A stretch of 64,000 nucleotides of DNA, from contig CALIRO010000007.1 of NCBI GenBank assembly GCA_938042245.1, forward strand, positions 1 through 64,000, written 5' to 3'. The stretch comes from an uncultured Thermoguttaceae bacterium. Lineage in GTDB: Bacteria > Planctomycetota > Planctomycetia > Pirellulales > Thermoguttaceae. Each line of letters opens with the position of its first letter. Position 1 is the stretch's first letter. A model generated the notes under the pieces. That model saw only the letters and a list, made by a program, of their open reading frames with translations, was not told the origin of the DNA and made no database searches. Made by a program: the position numbers and the translations under genes. Positions 46,495 to 56,405 of the stretch are shown here, in pieces.

Positions 46495-46779
46495 TTACTT
46501 TTCCGCCATCAGGCGGTCGAACTCTTCGACCGACACCGCTGGGGCGGTGGTAAAGCCGATGCCGGTCATCTTGCTCAGGCCAACGGAAGCCTGCATGGCC
46601 GCCTCGATACTGGGCATTTCTACAATGCAGACCAAATCCCACTGACCCAGCAAGGCGTAAATGCCTTTCACCTGGCCTCCGAGCTTTTCGATCAAGGCGG
46701 TGGCCTTTTTCGTCCGAGCCGCACTAATCCCCTTCAACGCCTCAGTACTGTACTTTCCCAACATCAAAAACGTCGCCAT
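46495..46779 (-). CDS. GYD domain-containing protein
   Basis: A 94-aa GYD-type ferredoxin-like-fold protein: MATFLMLGKYSTEALKGIS, GGQVKGIYALLGQWDLVCIVE (the family's G.YD-like strand, here GQWD) and a C-terminal MTGIGFTTAPAVS. AAGGAGG lies eight bases before the ATG at 46779, so the longer frame to 46815 is rejected. These small proteins are soluble and of unknown function. Confidence 0.92.
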   Translation of the reverse strand: MATFLMLGKYSTEALKGISAARTKKATALIEKLGGQVKGIYALLGQWDLVCIVEMPSIEAAMQASVGLSKMTGIGFTTAPAVSVEEFDRLMAEK

Positions 46780-47072
46780 GGCAAACCTCCTTTTGGAAAA
46801 AAACCGACTGACCATTGGGAACCCCGAAGAGCTTCTGTTTGCTTTTTCCGCAAGCCCCCTCCTCCCTTGCGAGGAAGGAAAAGCTTTCGATTCGTTACTA
46901 GTGATACCAAATTGGCCTTCCGATGAGAAGCCCCCGGGAAGCTACCCAATTGGAGAAGTTTTCCCTTTTACAGGGAGTTTCCACCGGTTGGGGAGTCCTG
47001 TTGGTAGAAAGAGTTCGATTATGGTAAATTCCCCCAGAAACCGGTGTAGCCCCCGATCCAGTCAGGTTCGGG

Positions 47073-48803
47073 ATGCCTTTGGCCTTCTTAAGCGTCCTAG
47101 TTCCTCCGCTAACAAAAACCATGCGGATCGGTGCAGAAAGCCAGCTGATGTGTGCCCAAAACCCCTTACGGGAGGGCCTCACGGTATGGAAAGAGGGGTT
47201 GGCCTTGGGGGTGATTTTGATAGGGATTGGGCTGTTGCATGGATATTTCCTCCGAGAGGGCCACCTGTGGGGGGACGATTTTGCGCAGTATCTGATGCAC
47301 GCCAAGAACTTGGCGGAAGGCCGACCGTATGGGCAGATCGGCTATATTTACAATCCCCATTATCCGGAGCTTGGGCCGCCCGCTTATCCGCCAGGAACGG
47401 CCCTGCTTTTGGTCCCGATCTGGTGGCTCTGGGGGCTGAATTGGACGGCGATGAAAGGAATGATGATTTTATGTCTGTTGATCTGGTTGGGCGTAGTGGG
47501 CTGGTATTTTCGCAAGGAAGTGCCTTTGCCGGTTCGGTTGTGCCTGGTGGGGCTGGTGGGGCTGAATCATTTCTTCCTGGATCAGACCAATTCGGTGGGA
47601 TCGGATTTGCCGTTTTTGGTGTGGCTGTATTTGAGCTTATGGTTGGTGCAAAAGGCAGAGCCACCTCAACAAGCGGGGCGGTCTGTTTCGTGTTGCCCCT
47701 GCAAAACTGGTCTCCTGACCCAGAAGCTACAAGAGGAATTCGCACCCGAACATGCCCCCATTCCACCCAGGCGCCACAAAAGTCCTGCAACACGGGTTTG
47801 GTATTTGGGGGCGGCAGTGGCTAGCTGGGCGGCTTTTGGGACCCGAAGCATCGGCCTGGTGGTTTGGGCAGCTATTGTTTTGGCCGACTGGTGGCAGTTC
47901 CGACGGCTCCGGTCGCCACTGCTTTGGACCACTGGACTATTCGTCCTGCTGGCCGGGCTGCTCCTATGGCTCATTCCAGGCACTACGGGATATTTAGATC
48001 AGATTTCCTTCGATCCGATCAGATGGGGTCTGCATATGGTTCAATACGGTCGGCAACTCGCCGCCTTCTGGAAAAATCCTTTGTCTCCCCTTCTGGCCGC
48101 GGCATTGGCAGCCGTCCTAACTCTTTTAGCAGCCGTAAGTTACTTTCGCCAATGGAGGCAAAAGGTGTCGGCTAGGGAGATTTTTGTGCTGCTGTATGCA
48201 TCTGCCGTGCTGCTTTGGCCCAGTTATCAAGGCTTCCGAATGCTGAATCCGTTGATACCTTTTTGGCTTTTTTATGCTTGGTTAGGCCTGGAAGAACTGA
48301 GGCAACGATGGAAAGCAGTCCCGTTGGGCCTCCGAATCTATTTAGCTAGGGCACTAACCGTCGGTTTGGCTGCTGGTATGGTAGTTTGTTATGTAAGCGT
48401 GTTACTCAGCCGGCCCACCGGGCCGTTACCGGAAGGGATCGGCCGCCCTAGTTCCCAAGCGCTTTTCCAGGCCGTCGAAAAGCACACCCAGCCGGAAGAT
48501 GTCCTGATATTCATTAAACCCCGAGCGTTGGCTCTGTTAACCGGACGCCGATGCTCGGTGTATCCTCCGGTGCAAACCGATGCGGAACTATGGAACTATT
48601 TTACTAACATTCAGGCCCATTTTCTCGTGGTGCTTCGGCGCCCAGAAGCCCTGCAGGGTGCAGAAAAGCGGGAACTGGTGCAACTGCTGGCGGACTTTGC
48701 CGCCCGAAACGAACACCGGCTTCAACCCGTGTGGACTAATGAAGACTTTGCCCTTTATCGTATCCAAAATATCACCTCCGAAACGAAGCAGCCCACCGAA
48801 TGA
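47073..48803 (+). CDS. Membrane glycosyltransferase-like protein (GT39/ArnT type)
   Basis: A 576-aa polytopic protein. After a first helix (about 43-60) comes HLWGDDFAQYLMHAKNLAEG, where the paired Asp residues sit in the first extracytoplasmic loop, as in polyprenol-phosphate-dependent GT-C transferases. NPHYPELGPPAYPPGTALLL is also typical. About ten more helices follow, then a small soluble C-terminal domain (470-576). Such enzymes move a sugar from a lipid-phosphate donor to lipid or protein. The start is uncertain: ATGs at 47073, 47121 and 47148 are all possible and none has a good ribosome site. A Pro/Ser-rich segment (about 195-240) seems inserted between helices. The stop codon lies within the target-site duplication of MITE copy 3. 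Confidence 0.85.
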   Translation: MPLAFLSVLVPPLTKTMRIGAESQLMCAQNPLREGLTVWKEGLALGVILIGIGLLHGYFLREGHLWGDDFAQYLMHAKNLAEGRPYGQIGYIYNPHYPELGPPAYPPGTALLLVPIWWLWGLNWTAMKGMMILCLLIWLGVVGWYFRKEVPLPVRLCLVGLVGLNHFFLDQTNSVGSDLPFLVWLYLSLWLVQKAEPPQQAGRSVSCCPCKTGLLTQKLQEEFAPEHAPIPPRRHKSPATRVWYLGAAVASWAAFGTRSIGLVVWAAIVLADWWQFRRLRSPLLWTTGLFVLLAGLLLWLIPGTTGYLDQISFDPIRWGLHMVQYGRQLAAFWKNPLSPLLAAALAAVLTLLAAVSYFRQWRQKVSAREIFVLLYASAVLLWPSYQGFRMLNPLIPFWLFYAWLGLEELRQRWKAVPLGLRIYLARALTVGLAAGMVVCYVSVLLSRPTGPLPEGIGRPSSQALFQAVEKHTQPEDVLIFIKPRALALLTGRRCSVYPPVQTDAELWNYFTNIQAHFLVVLRRPEALQGAEKRELVQLLADFAARNEHRLQPVWTNEDFALYRIQNITSETKQPTE

Positions 48804-48804
48804 A

Positions 48805-48993
48805 GGAAGCTCTGCAAAATCCTGAACATCACGTGAACTCTATGGATATTAAATCTATTCCTTTGCCTATCGGTTCCCATTGCTGGGCACTATATATTGG
48901 GTCTCATGTTGGCAGGGCCACTACATGTTGGGGTTATTGAGGGAGGTTCGGAAATAGTGTAAAAACATCTCCTTTGAATTATTCAGAGGTTCC
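48805..48993 (-). mobile_element. MITE-like element, copy 3 (TGAA target duplication)
   Basis: A 189-bp reverse-orientation copy of the family at 316-505, intact at both ends. TGAA precedes it (48801-48804) and follows it (48994-48997), which looks like a 4-bp target duplication and includes the stop codon of the glycosyltransferase gene. Confidence 0.8.
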
Positions 48994-49212
48994 TGAAGTT
49001 TATTTTCCCCTAGGGAATACTTTTAGGTATTCCTCTTGCAAGCAGGGTTCCCCTGTGTGTTATTCCTTCAAAAGGAGGGCTCCAGTGCTTCTCATTCCCG
49101 CGAAAGCGGGCAGCGAGGCTTCCTTGGGGCTACATCTTGTTTTTCGGGAATCTTCCGAGAGTCCCCAAATAGGCTCTTCCTAGCAGCCCGGATCCCTGCT
49201 TCGGCAGGGCGG

Positions 49213-49341
49213 AGTTTTGATCCCCTCACCCTAATCCTCTCCCGCAGAAGGGAGAGGGTAATCTTTGCCTCTCCCCTGGCAGAGGAACCCCACCTTGTCA
49301 TTCCCGCGCAAGCGGGAATCCAGGTTCCTTGGGCCGCTCCT
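49213..49341. repeat. REP-like unit plus GCGGGAATCCAG hairpin unit
   Basis: CCCTCACCCTAATCCTCTCC with a facing GGGAGAGGGT (49213-49251), CCTCTCCCCTGG, then TTGTCATTCCCGCGCAAGC and GGGAATCCAGG (49294-49325). The tail TTCCTTGGGCCGCTCC recurs after the unit at 5619, so the hairpin family has a longer conserved right side. Confidence 0.75.
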
Positions 49342-49593
49342 TTGTTTTTTTGCTTCGCCCCTGGCAAGAAAGGCCGGTGCCGCCGGAAGGCGGAGCCAGG
49401 GGAGCATCCGGTTTTGGAACCTAGTCTAGTCCAGTGAGTTGGGGCCAGCCGAGGGAGACGACGTACCATATCTCCGACGAGGATCCCTCCTCGAATGCTA
49501 CGGATGTTCCAAGCAAAGAAAACCGGCTTGTCGGTACTGCTCGCCTCCGCCGGTGGCAGTTCCCTGGGATAAAAGCCTCTTTTCAAACCGCTC

Positions 49594-50961
49594 TTAGACC
49601 TTTTCGGGCAGTTCGTAGCCGGGCCGTTTTGGAGTATCCAAGTATTTATTGGCCTCGTCGTCGCCGGGGAAGATTTCTTTTTCGGGGTCCCAACGGAGCT
49701 TCCGGCCGAGCCAACGGGCGATGTTGCCCAGATGACACAGGGTGGCCACGGCATGGGCCCGTTCGACGTTCATGATGGGGTCTTTGCCGGTCTTGACGCA
49801 TTCTAAGAAGTTTTTCATGTGATTGTCGCTCTGGTAGAGCTTGACCTGAGGATTGGTGAGGGGTTCTTTGTCCAGGTCTTCGGGATCGCAGATGTAGCCG
49901 CCGCGCATGACGGTGATTCGTCCCTTTTCGCCCAGGAAGGTAACGCCGGACATGGGGCCGCCGCCCATAATGAGCAAGGTGCCGTCGGCAAACCGATAAT
50001 GGATGGTTGTTTGCTGGGATCGGGCGTCGCCCCGCCAGCGGGTTTCCGGCTGGGTGTAGGTAAGAGGTTTATAGGGCGGCACTTTGCCTTCGCGCCATTC
50101 GTCCGGTTCAACCCAGATTTCCACCGGCCCGGTTTCGTCGGTACCCAGGCCCCAATTGGCTAGGCTCAGCGAATGGCAGCCCCAATTGACCAATTCGCCG
50201 CCGGAGTATGGTTCCAGCGACATCCAGCCGGGATTCGCTCGAGACAGGTAAATATCCTCATGATAGGGGATCAGCTTCGTTGGGCCGCACCACATGTCCC
50301 AATTCAGCTTGGGCGGCACCGGCTGCTCCGGAAAACGAGCCCGGAACGGACTGGCAAAATTATAACCTAAAACGGCATAGACTTTGCCGATCCGCCCGTT
50401 CCGCACCAGCTCGCAGGCATGACGCACTTGCGGATTGGAGCGCTGCTGTTCACCCACTTGAAAGACGACGTTGTATTTGCGAACCGCTTCGACCATTTTT
50501 CGGCCTTCGCGGATGGTGTGGGCCAGGGGCTGTTCGCCGTAGATGTGTTTGCCTGCCTGAGCGGCGTGGATGCAAGGCAGATAGTGCCAGAATTCAGGGG
50601 TAGCGTAAATGACCGCCTCCACGTCTTTGCGTTCCAGGAGTTTGCGGTAATCTTGATAGGGGATGCAATTTTCTTTTTTGGCCCATTGTTCGGCTCGTTC
50701 GAGATTGACGTCGGCCACGGCCACCACCCGGATCATTTCTTCCGGCATGGGGCCAGACCCCCCATCCACCCGGATCTGCCCGGCCCGGCGCCCGCAGCCA
50801 ATAAACCCGATGCCGATCCGCTCATTTGGACCCGGATTTCCCGGGGCCGGCCAGGCCGACGAGGGAATCACCGTCGGCACTGCCACCCCCGTAGCTGCCA
50901 TCCAACCCACACGCCGCAAAAAATGCCGCCGGGAATAAGTACTTTCTTCTTTTTGCCTCAT
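49594..50961 (-). CDS. Tat-exported Gfo/Idh/MocA family oxidoreductase
   Basis: A 455-aa NAD(P)-dependent oxidoreductase of the type very common in planctomycetes. The Tat motif SRRHFLRR (residues 10-17) precedes a hydrophobic segment. The Rossmann motif GFIGCGRRA is at about 52-60, and EQPLAHTIREGRKM, with the position of the usual EKP motif reading EQP, lies near 133. Family members oxidise or rearrange sugars. ATG at 50961 follows AAGGAG by nine bases and puts the twin arginines where expected, so the longer frame to 51036 is rejected. Divergent from the sulfatase gene. Confidence 0.95.
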   Translation of the reverse strand: MRQKEESTYSRRHFLRRVGWMAATGVAVPTVIPSSAWPAPGNPGPNERIGIGFIGCGRRAGQIRVDGGSGPMPEEMIRVVAVADVNLERAEQWAKKENCIPYQDYRKLLERKDVEAVIYATPEFWHYLPCIHAAQAGKHIYGEQPLAHTIREGRKMVEAVRKYNVVFQVGEQQRSNPQVRHACELVRNGRIGKVYAVLGYNFASPFRARFPEQPVPPKLNWDMWCGPTKLIPYHEDIYLSRANPGWMSLEPYSGGELVNWGCHSLSLANWGLGTDETGPVEIWVEPDEWREGKVPPYKPLTYTQPETRWRGDARSQQTTIHYRFADGTLLIMGGGPMSGVTFLGEKGRITVMRGGYICDPEDLDKEPLTNPQVKLYQSDNHMKNFLECVKTGKDPIMNVERAHAVATLCHLGNIARWLGRKLRWDPEKEIFPGDDEANKYLDTPKRPGYELPEKV

Positions 50962-51217
50962 CTGGGGTACTCCTTGTTTCAGGAAGGAAAAAACCATTTG
51001 CCTGGTCAGGGGGAACCATCGGATTCCAATATGCAATCCTCCAAAGCGGCTGTCAATACCTTACCTAGGCTCGGAATAGATGATCGTTTCTCGGGCCGGG
51101 CGGACACGCACTCGCCACTATTTCGCGAAAATGGTATCATAGGAAATGGCGTTTTCTACCAAAAAACCGGTTTGCAGATCCTCTCCAAGTCTATCTTTTT
51201 GCCAAGGGAGGCTTCCG

Positions 51218-52786
51218 ATGAGGTGGGATAAGGGCATCGGTAGTGATCCGAGAGGGCTGTGGATTGGCGTTCAGAAGGTCTGGGGGGCGTTTTTCTGGGC
51301 CGGGCTAACAGGGGCGATGGCGGGCGGTATTTTATTGGGGGCGGGGGGCTGGACGGTCCGAGCGGCGGAACGACCTAATGTGCTAATGATCATCACCGAC
51401 GACCAGCGTTGGGACTGCATTAGCCTCTGTCCGGCCTCTCGAATTACTACGCCGAATATTGACCGGCTTGGCCGGGAAGGCGTCTATTTCGCCAACCACT
51501 TTTGTACTACTTCGCTTTGTTCGCCAAGCCGCGCCTCGATCCTTACGGGCCTTTACGCCCACGCCCACGGTGTGCTAAACAATTTTACGGAATATCCGGA
51601 AGATCTCCCCACCTGGCCCAAAGCCCTTAAAGCGGCCGGGTACCGGACGGCCTACATCGGCAAATACCACATGGGCGAAGACAGCGACGAGGTGCGCGGC
51701 GGCTTCGACTGGTTCGTTACTCATAAGGGACAGGGCCGATATTTCGATCCCGAGTTCCGCTTTCATGGAGGCCAGCGCCGGACGCTTAAAGGCTATTACA
51801 CCACCCTGGTTACCGACCTGGCCATCGACTGGCTCCGGCAACAAAAAGCAGACAAACCTTGGGCCTTGATCGTCGGGCATAAAGCGCCGCATAGTTTTTA
51901 TGAACCAGAACCGAAATATGAACATGCATTTGACTATGTAAATGTTCCCTATCCGGCGAGTGCCTTCCTGTTGGAGGATAAGCCAGCCTGGTATCGGGAT
52001 CGGCTAGAGACCTGGCATGGGATATATGGGCCGATTTTCGGGTATCGGAAGAATTGGCCGGACCGTTCGCCCGAAGGGGCTGCTGCCTTTGCCGCCATGG
52101 TCCGGGCCTACTGGGCAACCATCCTTTCGGTGGATGATAGTGTGGGTCGGCTTTACCGGTTTCTGCAGGAGACGGGCCAACTCGATAAGACCCTGATCAT
52201 CTTTACTTCAGACAACGGGCTCCTTTTGGGCGAACACGGCATGGTGGATAAACGGACCGCCCATGAACCGAGCATCCGCGTGCCCTTGGTGGTACGCTAC
52301 CCGGGCCTTACAGCCCCGCACAAGCCGGTGGTCGTCCGGCAGATGACACTTACTGTGGATTTTGCCTCCAGCATATTGGACATTTGCGGACTGCCGCCGC
52401 TGCCGAAAAGCCACGGACTGTCTTGGAGAAAATTGGCTTCCGGCCAGCCGGACCCCCAGTGGCGAAAAAGTTTTCTGTATTGGTACAATTATGAAAAACA
52501 GTTCCCTTATACGCCCAATGTTCGGGCGGTGCGGACCGAGGAGTGGAAATATATTCGGTATCCCCACGGCGACGGCGGCCCCGACCGCCATAAAGCAGAA
52601 CTGTACCACTTGGCCTCCGACCCGGACGAAACCCGAAACCTGATCGACGACCCCCAATACGCCGATACCGTCCGACAGCTCCAGGCCGAACTCCAGCGCC
52701 TCTTAGAAGCCGTCGGCGCTACGCCTGACCCCATGCCCCTGGACGAAGGCATCCAAAAACATCTGCCCGACCCGAAAATCCGATAA
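51218..52786 (+). CDS. Sulfatase (formylglycine-type), exported
   Basis: A 522-aa type I sulfatase that would cut sulfate esters, probably from a polysaccharide. Metal-binding DD at 61-62 (IITDDQRWD), the modification motif CSPSR at 101-105 whose Cys becomes formylglycine, and the later [11 protein letters not shown] with metal-binding Asp/Asn. A hydrophobic segment (about 22-46) and RAAERPNVL suggest export. AAGGGAGG lies six bases before the ATG, so the longer frame to 51146 is rejected. The maturation enzyme is not in the window. It stands beside an oppositely oriented oxidoreductase gene. Confidence 0.96.
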   Translation: MRWDKGIGSDPRGLWIGVQKVWGAFFWAGLTGAMAGGILLGAGGWTVRAAERPNVLMIITDDQRWDCISLCPASRITTPNIDRLGREGVYFANHFCTTSLCSPSRASILTGLYAHAHGVLNNFTEYPEDLPTWPKALKAAGYRTAYIGKYHMGEDSDEVRGGFDWFVTHKGQGRYFDPEFRFHGGQRRTLKGYYTTLVTDLAIDWLRQQKADKPWALIVGHKAPHSFYEPEPKYEHAFDYVNVPYPASAFLLEDKPAWYRDRLETWHGIYGPIFGYRKNWPDRSPEGAAAFAAMVRAYWATILSVDDSVGRLYRFLQETGQLDKTLIIFTSDNGLLLGEHGMVDKRTAHEPSIRVPLVVRYPGLTAPHKPVVVRQMTLTVDFASSILDICGLPPLPKSHGLSWRKLASGQPDPQWRKSFLYWYNYEKQFPYTPNVRAVRTEEWKYIRYPHGDGGPDRHKAELYHLASDPDETRNLIDDPQYADTVRQLQAELQRLLEAVGATPDPMPLDEGIQKHLPDPKIR

Positions 52787-53324
52787 CCCAACCTCCGGTC
52801 GTTCTACGAAATCTCTGAAGGAACCTCTGAATAATTCAAAGGAGCTATTGTTACACTATTTCGGAACCTCCGTGAATAGCCCCAACATATAGTGGCACTG
52901 CCAACATGAGACTCCCTAGATAGTGCCCAGCAATGGGAACCAATGAGCAAAGGAATGTAGCAAATGTTCATAAAGTTCAGGTGATGTTCAGGATTTTGCA
53001 GAGCGTCCGTTCTTTTATTTCGTTGTGCCGGTTCTGCCCAGTCCCCAGGGGGTGAACTTCTTCAGAAACACGGCAACAGGCCGGGGAAAGGATGGCTGCC
53101 CATTTTTAGCGAACCTTTTGTAGCCTACCCTTTTTGGGCTTTCCACTTACTCCATTTGACTCTTGCCTGCCATTGCGGCCTTTCTAGCTGGGCCGTTCCC
53201 ACTAGCTGAAGCGTTCGGAGTCGACCTGGCCTCCCTTTGTCTCTAGTGCGTTCCGTTCTTTTGTAGCCATGACATTCCGGCGTTTAGGAGCTAGGCTGTG
53301 GCGGCTGTTCCGAGGCAAGGCGAA
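52787..53324. other. Intergenic region with MITE copy 4
   Basis: MITE copy 4 occupies 52820-53008. The remaining 316 bp to the DUF4432 stop shows nothing recognisable. Confidence 0.6.
52820..53008 (+). mobile_element. MITE-like element, copy 4
   Basis: A 189-bp copy, intact at both ends with GGAACCTCTGAATAATTC and GCAGAGCGTCC. No clear target duplication. It starts 34 bp past the sulfatase stop. Confidence 0.8.
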
Positions 53325-54494
53325 TCAGGCACCTCGGGACCAGTCGGGATTGGGTTTGGCCAGGATTTCTCGAGGGATGTTTTGTTGGAGTTTTTCGACC
53401 TCGGCTTTGGCGGCGGCAACGGCCTCGGGGGTCGGATGGGCATGGAGGGTAACCTGGAAAGTTCGGCTTCCGGCCGGCGGCAGCACAATGACCCGTCCCT
53501 TAGTTTTTTCGAAGGATTTATTGTTCGGGAAATTGGTGGCTGGTTCCAGGCCGGTTACATAGCCATCGATGACTGCCTGGCGGTTCTTCCACTGGATGAA
53601 ATAGGGGAGTTGGCGTTTGTTGAACGAGACGCTCACTCCTCGGCTGGCCGAGGCGTTGTGCAACAGGACCTGGGTTTGGCCATCGGCATCGGTAGCCAGA
53701 TCGTAAAAGAAACAGGCTTCCGGCGCGCCCGGGGTCTCCGGTCCATAGGTATCCCACTCCGGCAGATTCCCGACAGCCACATCATTATGGGGGGCCATTT
53801 TATGGAAGGCAGCCACTAGTTTGGCCCCCGGTTCCAAAAGAGGCACGCCGATATTGATATGATAAAGCAGTTGCAATTCGCTGGGTTCCGCAGAGATATT
53901 GGTTACCACATCGGTGATGGTAAAACTGGGCTGGCCCACTCGGGTGGTGATCGTCGAACTCATGCGAAGCTTATTGCCAAATAGCCGGGCTTCGTCCACC
54001 ACCCCGACCACGGCAATCAGGCCGGTATCGCCGTCGATGGTAAGATCCAGCTTATGAGCAGGGCAATTGGCGATTTTTCCATGCAGGTTGTAGCGGAGTC
54101 GGCCGTCTTCGTGGAATTCTGGGGCGCCATTGGATTCCAGGCCGCATCGGCAGACCAGCTCGTCGAAGCCGTCCAGCCAGCCCAGCCCGCTTGCCTCATT
54201 CAGCCGGACAAACGCCGGATGCACCGGTCCTTTGACAGGAGATTGCCAACCGAGGCTTAGATCGGCCACCTTAGCCCGCCAAATGCCCATGCCCCGGGTC
54301 GGCACCACCACAAACCGCACAAGCCCATTATCCACCTCCACCACATCCACGCCGTCTCGCAATCCCCCGTAGAGTCGGCGTTTGACAATCCGATACCCGG
54401 TGGCCGGCCCACCTACATCCGCCGGACTAACCGTAAAACACTCCACATACAGATCCTGTTCCACATCGGTCAATGTCCAGCTCTTTTTAGGCAT
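53325..54494 (-). CDS. DUF4432 family (aldose-1-epimerase-like) protein
   Basis: A 389-aa beta-sandwich sugar-binding-type protein. VEVDNGLVRFVVVPTRGMGIWRA is the galactose-mutarotase-like strand pattern of DUF4432, and LVCRCGLESNGAPE and a central LHGKIANCPA carry candidate active-site residues (His near 140). GAGGAGG lies ten bases before the ATG. The function is not established; a role in sugar interconversion fits its neighbours: a sulfatase, a cupin and an isomerase-like gene. Confidence 0.92.
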   Translation of the reverse strand: MPKKSWTLTDVEQDLYVECFTVSPADVGGPATGYRIVKRRLYGGLRDGVDVVEVDNGLVRFVVVPTRGMGIWRAKVADLSLGWQSPVKGPVHPAFVRLNEASGLGWLDGFDELVCRCGLESNGAPEFHEDGRLRYNLHGKIANCPAHKLDLTIDGDTGLIAVVGVVDEARLFGNKLRMSSTITTRVGQPSFTITDVVTNISAEPSELQLLYHINIGVPLLEPGAKLVAAFHKMAPHNDVAVGNLPEWDTYGPETPGAPEACFFYDLATDADGQTQVLLHNASASRGVSVSFNKRQLPYFIQWKNRQAVIDGYVTGLEPATNFPNNKSFEKTKGRVIVLPPAGSRTFQVTLHAHPTPEAVAAAKAEVEKLQQNIPREILAKPNPDWSRGA

Positions 54495-54678
54495 GTCGAT
54501 GGTCCTCCTCTGGCAGAAAATGAGCGTCCTATGTCTTCCCGTTTACCCATGGCTTTCCCCTTTTCTTTCTCACCAGGCAGGGGATAATAATTCCTGCTCA
54601 GCCACCAGGCCTCCGTTGCAAATCGGAGGAAGTTCACTAGGGCTACTCTCTCTGGAGGATGGAGAGCCACTTATTTTT

Positions 54679-54868
54679 GGAACCTCTGAATAATTCAAAG
54701 GAGATGTTTTTACACTATTTCGGAACCTCCCTCAATAGCCCCAACATATAGTGGCAATGCTAATATTAGACTCAATATATAGTGCCCAGCAATGGGAACC
54801 GATAGGCAAAGGAATGTATTAAATGTTCATAAAGTTTATGTGATGTTCAGGATTTTACAGAGCTTCCG
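54679..54868 (+). mobile_element. MITE-like element, copy 5
   Basis: A 190-bp copy of the family, intact at both ends. No clear target duplication was seen; both flanks are T-rich. It is followed at once by another dispersed repeat. Confidence 0.8.
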
Positions 54869-54885
54869 TTTTTCTTTTTGAGCCT

Positions 54886-54970
54886 CTATCCAAAATCTTG
54901 GTAATCCGGCAAAGCTTGGAAAATTAGGGGATTGGAAAACGGCTAATTTCCCTTTTTGGGATGGGCTCTT
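54886..54970 (+). repeat. Dispersed ~85-bp repeat, copy C
   Basis: Same block order as copies A (20209) and B (44841): CCAAAATCTTG, AAAATTAGGGGATTGGAAAA, AATTTCCCTTTTTGGGATGG. Confidence 0.6.
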
Positions 54971-55145
54971 TGCCCAAACCTAGCCGGTTTTTCTTCCAGA
55001 GGCAACCGGGGGACCCCTCATTTTTACCGAAAACATGTCAAAATCGCCAGCCTCCCGCTTGTCAGTCCTTTTAAAAGGGGCAAAAATGCTTCTAGTTTGT
55101 CTGTGGTAGGTTTTACAAAGGCTTGTTGGGAAGGAGCAAGCAGTC

Positions 55146-56405
55146 ATGTGCGCATCTCCGATTTACAAAGGAGACAATGTGGGCAGGATTTTGGATCGAG
55201 CGATGGATGCGGGAGAGGGAATTCTTCGGTTGACGCCCACCTGGGTGCCTCGCAGCTTCTTGCAGCCGGGCCGCCGCATCAAATTGCATCCAGACGATCT
55301 GTATGCCCTAGGGCTTCATCGGGGCGGCATCGACGAACGCTGGTTCGCTAGCACCACCGAGGCGATGAACGAAAACCGCGCACCCGATGAGGGCCTGAGC
55401 TATTGCCTCTTTGAAGGCCAACGTTTTTTGCTCCGCGATGCGGTCGAAGAAGGCCAAGGGCGCATCATCGGCGATGAGATTTGGAACACCTATCACCGCT
55501 GGCCCGTCTATTCCAAGTTCTTCGACAATATGGGGCCGATTCCGCACCACATGCACCAACGCCAGGAGCACGCTCAACTGACCGGCCAACAAGGGAAACC
55601 GGAAGCCTACTACTTCCCCCCCCAACTGAACGCCGCCGAAAACCATTTTGACTATACCTTCATGGGCCTGGAGCCAGGAACCACCAAAGACGATGTGATC
55701 CGATGTTTAGAGAACTGGAACAAAGGCGACAACGGGATTTTGTATTTATCGAAGGCATATCGGCTTCGGCCCGGCACCGGCTGGGTGATCCCGGCCGGGG
55801 TCCTTCATGCACCAGGCTCCATGTGCACTTATGAACCCCAATGGGGAAGCGACGTCTTTGGTATGTTTCAGTCCCTGGTCGAAGGTCGGCCCGTGCCATG
55901 GGAACTGTGCGTCAAAGACGTGCCCGACGATAAGAAAAATGATCTTCAGTTCATCGTCGATCAGCTCGACTGGGAAAAGAACGTCGATCCCTATTTCGTC
56001 ATGCACACCTATGTCGAACCGATTGTCGATCCGGAAAACTCCGGCGATGGATATACGGATCGGTGGATTACCTATGGCACCATTGATGGCCAGCAACTCT
56101 TTTCCGCCAAAGAACTTACTGTGATGCCAGGAGTCAAGATGACCCTCCGGGATCCGGGCGCCAGCGGCTGGATTACCGTGCAAGGCTGCGGACGGATCGG
56201 CCCGCTTGCAATTCAGACCCCGGTCATGATCCGATTCGGGGAAGAGCCATGGGACGAAGTGTTCATCACGGCCGAAGCGGCCAAGCGCGGTGTGGTAGTC
56301 GAAAACACCGGTAGCGAACCCTTGGTCAGCCTCCGCTATTTCGGCCCCGGCGTTCACAAACAGATACCCGAAATCGGCGACCACCGAAAGTATAAACAGC
56401 GGTAA
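55146..56405 (+). CDS. Cupin-fold sugar-isomerase-like protein
   Basis: A 419-aa double-cupin protein. The likely metal site is PHHMHQRQEH (residues 133-142), with a matching IPAGVLHAPG (215-224), a pattern like the type of phosphomannose isomerase-related cupins. AAGGAG lies nine bases before the ATG. The next gene, a xylose-isomerase-like barrel, follows on the same strand after 357 bp. Role in sugar catabolism is inferred from context; the precise reaction is unknown. Confidence 0.85.
   Translation: MCASPIYKGDNVGRILDRAMDAGEGILRLTPTWVPRSFLQPGRRIKLHPDDLYALGLHRGGIDERWFASTTEAMNENRAPDEGLSYCLFEGQRFLLRDAVEEGQGRIIGDEIWNTYHRWPVYSKFFDNMGPIPHHMHQRQEHAQLTGQQGKPEAYYFPPQLNAAENHFDYTFMGLEPGTTKDDVIRCLENWNKGDNGILYLSKAYRLRPGTGWVIPAGVLHAPGSMCTYEPQWGSDVFGMFQSLVEGRPVPWELCVKDVPDDKKNDLQFIVDQLDWEKNVDPYFVMHTYVEPIVDPENSGDGYTDRWITYGTIDGQQLFSAKELTVMPGVKMTLRDPGASGWITVQGCGRIGPLAIQTPVMIRFGEEPWDEVFITAEAAKRGVVVENTGSEPLVSLRYFGPGVHKQIPEIGDHRKYKQR

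Larger units (their letters stand above)
48804..49593. other. Intergenic repeat cluster
   Basis: No gene is seen in 790 bp. In order: MITE copy 3 (48805-48993, reversed), a GCATTCCCGC-type hairpin unit at 49089-49112, a REP-like unit at 49213-49283 and a second hairpin unit at 49294-49341, followed by unassigned sequence. Confidence 0.7.
54495..55145. other. Divergent intergenic region with MITE copy 5 and repeat copy C
   Basis: MITE copy 5 at 54679-54868 and the dispersed ~85-bp repeat at 54886-54970 sit 17 bp apart. The region lies between divergent DUF4432 and cupin genes, so promoters should be here; none was identified. AAGGAG precedes the cupin start. Confidence 0.6.
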
